This document shows, piece by piece, positions 6,430 to 11,775 of a stretch of 11,775 nt of DNA (its first letter is position 1; each line of letters begins with the position of its first letter). The notes under the pieces were generated by a model. It saw only the letters and a list, made by a program, of their open reading frames with translations, did not search any database and was not told the origin of the DNA. The stretch is from an uncultured Brevibacterium sp. Lineage in GTDB: Bacteria > Actinomycetota > Actinomycetes > Actinomycetales > Brevibacteriaceae. The position numbers and the translations under genes were made by a program. Where the stretch lies: assembly GCA_943914815.1 (NCBI GenBank), contig CALUDL010000053.1, positions 1 to 11,775 on the forward strand, in the 5' to 3' direction.

Positions 6430-6442
6430 TATCCTTATGCGT
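6430..6442 (+). promoter_or_regulatory. Possible leaderless promoter of the nitrilase gene
   Basis: TATCCT (6430-6435) fits the actinobacterial TANNNT -10 pattern. It ends exactly 7 nt before the second in-frame ATG (6443), the spacing typical of leaderless transcripts. No Shine-Dalgarno sequence precedes either ATG, which fits. The -35 region is not convincing. Confidence 0.35.
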
Positions 6443-7309
6443 ATGCGTGTTTCTGCTATTCAGCTTGGTTATTCGGACAGTGAAAGCCTCGAGGATCGCG
6501 TTGTGCGCGCCACTCACGCAGTGGAATCTCAACGTGAAGCTGATCTGATTGTCCTTCCGGAACTGTGGGCATCCACTGGGTTCGACTACTCCAAATGGGG
6601 CAGGGCAGCTCAAACGGTTGACGGTCCCGTGATTGAACGGATCGCCCACGCCGCGCGTTCAGTGGGTGCATATGTTCACGCCGGTTCCATTATTGAAGCC
6701 AGCCCCGAGGCGATGGAACGACTCAAAGACGTCAACTATGACGTAAAAGCCCTCCCAGAACTTCCTGACGACAAACGCGGCCTGTGGAACACCTCGGTCC
6801 TTATTAACCCCGACGGGCAGATCCAGGCGACCTACCGCAAAATCCACCGATTCGGATTTGGGTCCGGGGAACCCAAACTTCTTCAGCCGGGAACCGACAT
6901 CGTCATTCCCACACTGAACATCGATGGCCGGGAAGCCAAGTTTGCGTTGGCCACGTGCTACGACCTGCGGTTCCCAGAGCTTTTCCGCCAAATGGTCGCG
7001 CAAGGTGCGGAAGGCCTCATCATCCCAGCGGCATGGCCTGCGCCCCGCGTACGCGAATGGTCGGCCCTTTTGCGCGCTCGGGCTATTGAAAACCTGTTCC
7101 CCATCATCGCGGTCAACACCGCCGGATACCACGGTGGCACACAGATGGGTGGGCACTCCGTGATTCTGGACGCAGCGGGACTTCCGCTTGCAGAGGCAGG
7201 TGAAGCGCAGACCATCATCACTGCGACCCTGGACCTCGACGCGACTGCGACCAGGCGGGAACGTTTCCCTGCACTGGCCGACCGGCGCCTGAGCTACACG
7301 TTGCCTTGA
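6437..7309 (+). CDS. Carbon-nitrogen hydrolase (nitrilase superfamily, Nit2/omega-amidase-like)
   Basis: This is a cytoplasmic amidohydrolase of the nitrilase superfamily, whose members hydrolyse amide bonds of small metabolites through a Glu-Lys-Cys triad. All three are visible (numbered from the ATG at 6437): Glu42 in LPELW, Lys135 in YRKIHRFGFG, and Cys174 in ATCYDLRFPELFR. The CYDLRFPEL form is that of the Nit2 / omega-amidase / YafV branch, which repairs or deaminates omega-amides such as 2-oxoglutaramate. The exact substrate cannot be read from sequence. At 290 aa it has a normal length. A second ATG two codons later (6443) may be the true start, because it gives the usual MRVSAIQL beginning and suits a leaderless promoter. 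It stands after a strong terminator, so it heads a new unit, and the CopD-CtaG gene follows 46 bp on. Confidence 0.9.
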   Translation: MRMRVSAIQLGYSDSESLEDRVVRATHAVESQREADLIVLPELWASTGFDYSKWGRAAQTVDGPVIERIAHAARSVGAYVHAGSIIEASPEAMERLKDVNYDVKALPELPDDKRGLWNTSVLINPDGQIQATYRKIHRFGFGSGEPKLLQPGTDIVIPTLNIDGREAKFALATCYDLRFPELFRQMVAQGAEGLIIPAAWPAPRVREWSALLRARAIENLFPIIAVNTAGYHGGTQMGGHSVILDAAGLPLAEAGEAQTIITATLDLDATATRRERFPALADRRLSYTLP

Positions 7310-7355
7310 CGTTTCGACTGCGCACAACCGCCAACACTCAACCGCTTCTCACTCA

Positions 7356-9476
7356 ATGACAACACTGACCACCCGAACCAAAACGAGTAACACCGCGACC
7401 GCCTCGGGAAGGGGCGTGCGTACGTGGGTCATGCCCATTTACGTGGTGTTTGGCCTTGTGGGTGGCGCCGCCGCGATGGTCCTCACCGGCGCGTGGGCGC
7501 CCACCCTCATTGGTGACGCCGGTCCATTGGCAAGGTTTGGTCTGCCGGTGGCCAGGTTCGCGTTCAACACCGCCATGACGCTCACCGTGGCTGGCCTCAT
7601 CATGGCTTCATTGGTGTTCCCCCGCACAGATGCCATCACTCGCGAGCGCAAGGGGACTGTGACACGCGAAGAAGACCTCGACTCGGCGTGGCTGGGGTCT
7701 GTACGGATCGCTCAAGTGGCGTCTGTTGTGTGGACTTTGTCCAGTGTCGCCGTTCTGGTGTTCACGTACGTGTCCACTGCTGGTGGGCAAGCCTATGCGG
7801 GTAATTTCTCCGCGCAGCTGGGGCAGTATGTGACTCAAGTGGATTCGGGTCGTCTGTGGCTCACCATCATCCTGTCCACAGCTTTTGCGTCCACCGTGAT
7901 TTTTGCGGTGCGTAGTTTCGCGGGTGTTGCGTGGGCTGCAGCGCTTTCGCTGTTCCCCCTGATCCCGTTGGGCCTTATGGGCCACACGGTTGGTGCGTCT
8001 GGCCACACGCAAGCGGTGAACAGCCTGGGGTTGCACCTGCTCGCCGTCATCATGTGGGTGGGCGGAATTGTGGTGTTGGCACTTTTGGCGCCCCGTTTGA
8101 TCGGGAGGGCTGATCTGCGCAACATTGTGGAGCGTTACTCGCAGTTGGCTCTGGCGGCTGTTTTGGTCGTTGGCTTTTCAGGTTTTATGAACGCTGTTTT
8201 GCGTGTGAGTTCCTTGAGCGACTGGCAGACCCCGTACGGCATGCTCATTATCGCCAAGACTGTGGCCACGGTCGCTGTTGCGGTGATAGGTCTGTGGCAC
8301 CGCAAGTTTGTTATCGGCCGTTTGGGTGAGGTGCTCAATACGCGGGCTCAGCTTCGGGCGAAGCGTGGTGCTGAGCCCACGGCTGATCAGGTGTCTGCCC
8401 GGGTTGAGTTCTGGCGTCTGCTCCTGGTTGAAACGGCGCTTTTGGCGGCGACACTTGGAGCTGGAATCGCGCTTGCGCGTTCGCAACCTCCTATTCCGCA
8501 GGAGCCACCACCAACTCCTTCACCGGCAGAAATTCTGTCCTATGAACCACTGCCACCTGAACCCACGTTTGCCAACTACTTCACGCAGTGGCTGTGGGAC
8601 CCGCTGTGGATCGTCGTCGCGGTAGGAACCTCGTACCTGTACATTCGCGGCTATTTGGCCATCCGCAAGAAGGGCGGCGAATGGCCCGTTATGCGGGTGA
8701 TCTGGTGGGTTACCGGCATGGCGCTTCTGGTGTACGTCACGTGCGGTGGCCCGGTGGTGTACGGTCGCGTGTTGTTCTCTGGGCACATGATCCAGCACAT
8801 GTTGCTGGTGATGGTGGTTCCGTTGCCCATGGTTTTGGGGGCGCCTATTACCCTCCTTATGCGGGCGGCGCCTGCTCGGCAGGATGGGTCCCGAGGTTTC
8901 CGAGAGTGGATCTTGATTCTCATCCACTCGCGTTATCTGCGTTTTTGGGCGCACCCGATTGTCGCTTCGATCAACTTTGCGGGTTCGTTGGTGGTGTTTT
9001 ACTGGGGCGGTCTCATGTGGCCAGCTCTTAAAACCCACGTGGGTCACGAAATCATGATCATTCACTTTTTAGCGGCGGGGTACTTGTTCTCTGCTGCTCT
9101 GGTGGGTATTGACCCGGGAACTAAGCGGTATCCGCCAGCGATTTCGTTCCTCATTCTGCTCATCACTATGGCGTTCCATGCGTTCTTCGGAATCTCGATT
9201 ATGGGTGCCACGATCCTCATTGAAGGCGACTGGTTCGGAAACATGGGGCAAGAGTGGATTTCAGCGATTGACGACCAGCAGCTCGGTGGCGGTATCGCGT
9301 GGGGTATTGGTGAGATTCCAACGTTGCTCATGGCGATTATTGCTGCGGTCCACTGGAACCAGCAGTCGGAACGTGAAGCGAAGCGGGCGGACCGGTCAGA
9401 AGCTCGTACGGGTGACGCGGAACTTCGTGCGTATAACGAGATGCTCGAGCGTTTGAATAAGGCGCAGAAGAAATAG
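7356..9476 (+). CDS. ctaG: CopD-CtaG fusion membrane protein (copper transport / cytochrome c oxidase assembly)
   Basis: This large polytopic membrane protein (706 aa) joins two domains. The N-terminal half (about 25-375) is CopD-like, with several membrane helices and the conserved His-rich stretch HTVGASGH (210-217) followed by LGLHLLAVIMWVGG (224-237). A Pro-rich linker (about 376-405, PPIPQEPPPTPSP) leads to a caa3-type CtaG domain (about 406-680) with GHMIQHMLLVMVVPL (476-490), where His477 and His481 are candidate copper ligands. The charged C-terminus (about 675-706) is likely cytoplasmic. Such fusions are common in Actinobacteria and are thought to deliver copper to the CuB/CuA centres of cytochrome c oxidase. 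The fusion form is a family trait, the copper role inference. No Shine-Dalgarno sequence lies before the ATG at 7356, and the first helix starts at about residue 24, so the start is uncertain; ATG 7431 is an alternative. Confidence 0.88.
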   Translation: MTTLTTRTKTSNTATASGRGVRTWVMPIYVVFGLVGGAAAMVLTGAWAPTLIGDAGPLARFGLPVARFAFNTAMTLTVAGLIMASLVFPRTDAITRERKGTVTREEDLDSAWLGSVRIAQVASVVWTLSSVAVLVFTYVSTAGGQAYAGNFSAQLGQYVTQVDSGRLWLTIILSTAFASTVIFAVRSFAGVAWAAALSLFPLIPLGLMGHTVGASGHTQAVNSLGLHLLAVIMWVGGIVVLALLAPRLIGRADLRNIVERYSQLALAAVLVVGFSGFMNAVLRVSSLSDWQTPYGMLIIAKTVATVAVAVIGLWHRKFVIGRLGEVLNTRAQLRAKRGAEPTADQVSARVEFWRLLLVETALLAATLGAGIALARSQPPIPQEPPPTPSPAEILSYEPLPPEPTFANYFTQWLWDPLWIVVAVGTSYLYIRGYLAIRKKGGEWPVMRVIWWVTGMALLVYVTCGGPVVYGRVLFSGHMIQHMLLVMVVPLPMVLGAPITLLMRAAPARQDGSRGFREWILILIHSRYLRFWAHPIVASINFAGSLVVFYWGGLMWPALKTHVGHEIMIIHFLAAGYLFSAALVGIDPGTKRYPPAISFLILLITMAFHAFFGISIMGATILIEGDWFGNMGQEWISAIDDQQLGGGIAWGIGEIPTLLMAIIAAVHWNQQSEREAKRADRSEARTGDAELRAYNEMLERLNKAQKK

Positions 9477-9481
9477 CCCAT

Positions 9482-9510
9482 TGCGCATATGCGCACACTG
9501 TGTCTGCGCA
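9482..9510. promoter_or_regulatory. 14-bp perfect palindrome plus extra half-site
   Basis: TGCGCATATGCGCA (9482-9495) is a perfect palindrome, and a third TGCGCA follows at 9505-9510, separated by the small symmetric element ACACTGTGT. It starts 5 bp after the CtaG stop and 118 bp before the MHS transporter start. It could be a terminator stem for ctaG (no T-tract follows) or, more likely given the repeated hexamer, an operator for the transporter/dehydrogenase operon. Confidence 0.4.
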
Positions 9511-9612
9511 TGAGTAGCGCTGGAAGTTACTGACATCACATGGTCGGTGGGGTTACCTTTGGATGTAGCAGTACAACCCTGTGCGTGTGCACAATGATGT
9601 GATGGAGTTTCA

Positions 9613-10962
9613 ATGAGCACGCCTACTCAAAAGACGGCCGATACAAGCACGCTTTCGCGTGTTGTTGCGGCATCCATGGCAGGTACCGTCGTCGAATGGT
9701 ACGAATTTTTCTTGTACGCCTCAGCTGCAACCTTGGTGTTTAACAAGATTCTGTTCCCACCAGCCGACGACCCGCTCACACCTATTCTTCTCGCGTTTGC
9801 GACATATGCTGTTGGCTTTATTGCCCGCCCTATCGGCGGAATCGTGTTTGGCCACTTTGGTGACAAACATGGGCGCAAAAAGTTGCTCCAGTTGTCGATC
9901 ATCTTGGTGGGTGTTTCGACTTTCCTGATGGGGTGCTTGCCAACTTACGCGGCTATCGGTGCGATTGCCCCGATCCTTCTGGTTCTCTTGCGCTTCGTTC
10001 AAGGTTTTGCCGTAGGTGGCGAATGGGGTGGTGCTGTTCTCCTTGTTGCAGAGCACTCACCTAAAGAAAGTCGCGGGTTCTGGGCTTCGTGGCCTCAGTC
10101 GGGAGTGCCACTGGGAAACCTATTGGCAACGGCCGTTCTGTTCGTGCTCACGGCAGTTCTTCCTGACGACCAGTTCATCGCATGGGGCTGGCGCATTGGT
10201 TTCTGGCTCTCCGCGGTCATCGTGCTGATCGGTTGGTACATTCGCACCCGAGTGTCGGACGCCCCGATTTTCCAAGAAGCCCAAAAGGAAATCCACCACG
10301 AAGACAAGTCTTACGGGTTCTTCGAAGTGTTTAAACGCTACCCCCGTGGAGTCTTCTGCGCCATGGGTCTGCGTTTGGTGGAGAACATCCACTACTACTT
10401 GGTGGTGACCTTTTCGATTACGTACTTGAGCACTCAGGTGGGAATTAAGTCGCACGAAATTTTGGGCTTGCTACTGGGGGCGCACGCGATCCACGCAGTT
10501 TGTGTGCCATTCGTTGGAAAGCTCGCTGACATCTTTGGACGCAAACCGCCTTACTTCATCGGTATCGCGTTGACGGCGACCTGGGGCTTCTTCGCCTTCC
10601 CGTTGTACGACACCAAGCAGCCACTTAACATCTTCATCGCTCTGGTGATTGGCCTGTTGTTCCACGCTCTAATGTACGCGGGCCAGCCGGCGATCATGGC
10701 TGAAATGTTCCCTACGCGCATGCGCAACTCCGGTGTGTCCACGGGATATCAGGTGACGTCAATTGTGGCAGGGTCTTTCGCCCCCATTATTGCCACGTTC
10801 CTGTTGCGTGAATTCGAATCGTCTGTACCAATCGCGGTCTACTTGCTGATCGCCTGTGCAATTTCCATGGTTGCGTTGGTGTTTACTCGTGAAACCCGAG
10901 GCGTGGACTTTGCTGAAATTGATGCTGCTGACAGGGAGAATCGTGAGGTGCGAATCGGATGA
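9613..10962 (+). CDS. MHS-family MFS metabolite:proton symporter
   Basis: This 449-aa inner-membrane protein with about 12 helices belongs to the metabolite:H+ symporter branch of the major facilitator superfamily, whose members import organic acids or osmolytes. Family signatures are visible: GTVVEWYEFFLY (24-35) in helix 1, the loop motif GHFGDKHGRKK (80-90) between helices 2 and 3, LRFVQGFAVGGEWGG (126-140) in helix 4, and a second loop GKLADIFGRK in the C-terminal half. GGAG (9604-9607) lies 5 nt before the ATG. Its stop overlaps the start of a 3-hydroxybutyrate dehydrogenase gene (ATGA), so the two are translationally coupled. From that context the likely substrate is 3-hydroxybutyrate or a related short hydroxy/keto acid. 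Sequence alone supports only the MHS family. Confidence 0.92.
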   Translation: MSTPTQKTADTSTLSRVVAASMAGTVVEWYEFFLYASAATLVFNKILFPPADDPLTPILLAFATYAVGFIARPIGGIVFGHFGDKHGRKKLLQLSIILVGVSTFLMGCLPTYAAIGAIAPILLVLLRFVQGFAVGGEWGGAVLLVAEHSPKESRGFWASWPQSGVPLGNLLATAVLFVLTAVLPDDQFIAWGWRIGFWLSAVIVLIGWYIRTRVSDAPIFQEAQKEIHHEDKSYGFFEVFKRYPRGVFCAMGLRLVENIHYYLVVTFSITYLSTQVGIKSHEILGLLLGAHAIHAVCVPFVGKLADIFGRKPPYFIGIALTATWGFFAFPLYDTKQPLNIFIALVIGLLFHALMYAGQPAIMAEMFPTRMRNSGVSTGYQVTSIVAGSFAPIIATFLLREFESSVPIAVYLLIACAISMVALVFTRETRGVDFAEIDAADRENREVRIG

Positions 10963-11723
10963 CTGAAAACCAACCTATCGCTGACCTAAGGGGAAAATCC
11001 GCACTCATCACGGGAGGCGCCTCGGGCTTGGGCAAAGCCACGGCGCACGCGCTCGCATCAGCGGGCGCCCACGTGACGGTGGCCGACCTCAACGGCGAGG
11101 CCGCCCGTGAAGTAGCGAGCGCGGTGGGTGGTGAAGCGTGGGAAGTGGATCTCAGCGACACTGACGCCCTGGACGGCACACCGATCGACACGGACATCCT
11201 CATCAACAACGCCGGTATCCAGCGTATCCACGCGGTCGAGGAATTCCCGTTAGACGACTGGCGCCTGATCAACCGGCTCATGCTCGAATCGCCATTCGTG
11301 CTCACAAAAGCGGTCCTCCAAGGCATGTATAAGCGCGGGTGGGGCCGGATCGTCAACGTGTCGTCGGTCCACGGTTTACGTGCTTCAGCGTTCAAAAGCG
11401 CCTACGTTGCTGCCAAACACGGACTCATGGGCCTGACCAAAACCACTGCCCTTGAGGGCGGGCCCAAGGGCGTGACATGCAATGCGATCAACCCCGGTTA
11501 CGTTATGACGCCACTGGTTGAACAGCAGGTCGCTGACCAGGCTCGCACGCAGAACATTTCTGAAGACGAGGTCCTAGACCGGGTGTTCTTGGGTCATTCC
11601 GCGGTCAAGCGCTTGGCAACTGAAGAAGAAGTGGCTCGCCTCACCCTGTTCCTGTGTTCTGACGCAGCGGGCGTGATCAACGGCGCGGCACATTCGATCG
11701 ACGGGGGTTGGGCGGCCCAATAA
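10959..11723 (+). CDS. bdhA: 3-hydroxybutyrate dehydrogenase (short-chain dehydrogenase/reductase)
   Basis: This 254-aa cytoplasmic SDR is predicted to oxidise (R)-3-hydroxybutyrate to acetoacetate with NAD. The nucleotide fold is clear: GGASGLG (19-25), Asp43 in the VADLN strand favouring NAD, and NNAG (83-86). Catalytic Ser136, Tyr149 and Lys153 are in place. The substrate-carboxylate ligands known from Pseudomonas fragi 3-hydroxybutyrate dehydrogenase (Gln94, His144, Lys152, Gln196) map with a constant offset of 6 to Gln88, His138, Lys146 and Gln190, which makes the call much stronger than a generic SDR. Oddly, the catalytic Asn of the SDR tetrad (Asn114 there) maps to Met108 in LINRLMLESPF. 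The start overlaps the transporter stop by 4 bp. No acetoacetyl-CoA transferase or synthetase follows in the window, and the last 52 bp hold no visible gene. Confidence 0.9.
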   Translation: MTENQPIADLRGKSALITGGASGLGKATAHALASAGAHVTVADLNGEAAREVASAVGGEAWEVDLSDTDALDGTPIDTDILINNAGIQRIHAVEEFPLDDWRLINRLMLESPFVLTKAVLQGMYKRGWGRIVNVSSVHGLRASAFKSAYVAAKHGLMGLTKTTALEGGPKGVTCNAINPGYVMTPLVEQQVADQARTQNISEDEVLDRVFLGHSAVKRLATEEEVARLTLFLCSDAAGVINGAAHSIDGGWAAQ

Positions 11724-11775
11724 ACGTTGGCAGTCCCGTAGCCCCGCTTTGTGTCCCGTCGCGGTCATACACGCG

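Noticed and set aside
8520..9065. Antisense frame within the CtaG half of the CopD-CtaG gene.
   Set aside because: The product is a low-complexity His/Arg-rich shadow of a membrane protein and has no start signal.
11724..11775. Possible new gene start after the dehydrogenase.
   Set aside because: Only 52 bp remain, with no ribosome site, start codon context or hairpin that can be supported.

Overview
The window looks like a chromosomal segment of a moderately G+C-rich actinobacterium, most likely Micrococcales. The signs are a cysteine-poor L28-L33-S14 operon followed by an HU gene, a CopD-CtaG fusion protein, a heterodimeric E1/E2 oxo-acid dehydrogenase operon and TANNNT-like promoter elements. 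No mobile element, CRISPR array, tRNA or rRNA was seen. This is mostly conserved housekeeping and metabolic DNA, not an obvious accessory island.

Layout. (1) 1-372 holds the C-terminal end of a serine hydrolase-like protein that begins before the window. (2) 513-4006 is a tight three-gene operon for E1-alpha, E1-beta and lipoyl E2 of a 2-oxo-acid dehydrogenase complex, probably the branched-chain type. It ends at a perfect 15-bp hairpin. No E3 (dihydrolipoamide dehydrogenase) gene is present, so that subunit must come from elsewhere. (3) 4101-4916, minus strand, encodes a single-pass membrane protein of unknown function. It has a Q/P-rich cytoplasmic tail and an extracytoplasmic C-terminal domain that resembles actinobacterial SPOR-like domains. 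(4) 4917-5260 is a divergent regulatory region with a 17-bp perfect inverted repeat and three TTAAGC boxes. (5) 5261-6318 holds rpmB-rpmG-rpsN (all of the zinc-independent, cysteine-poor type) and hup for HU, closed by a strong intrinsic terminator at 6346-6384. (6) 6437-7309 is a nitrilase-superfamily amidohydrolase, followed at 7356-9476 by a 706-residue CopD-CtaG copper/cytochrome oxidase assembly membrane protein. (7) 9613-11723 is a two-gene operon with a 4-bp overlap: an MHS-family proton symporter and a (R)-3-hydroxybutyrate dehydrogenase, apparently a 3-hydroxybutyrate/acetoacetate uptake and oxidation module.

Functional links. The oxo-acid dehydrogenase operon and the hydroxybutyrate module both feed acyl-CoA/ketone-body carbon into central metabolism, but no sequence signal ties them together. 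The most useful second looks are: the dehydrogenase, which keeps all four carboxylate-binding residues of characterised 3-hydroxybutyrate dehydrogenases but has Met where the catalytic Asn is expected; the SPOR-like membrane protein; and the two palindromes in intergenic regions (5030-5046 and 9482-9495). I found no convincing evidence of an undescribed multi-gene system.
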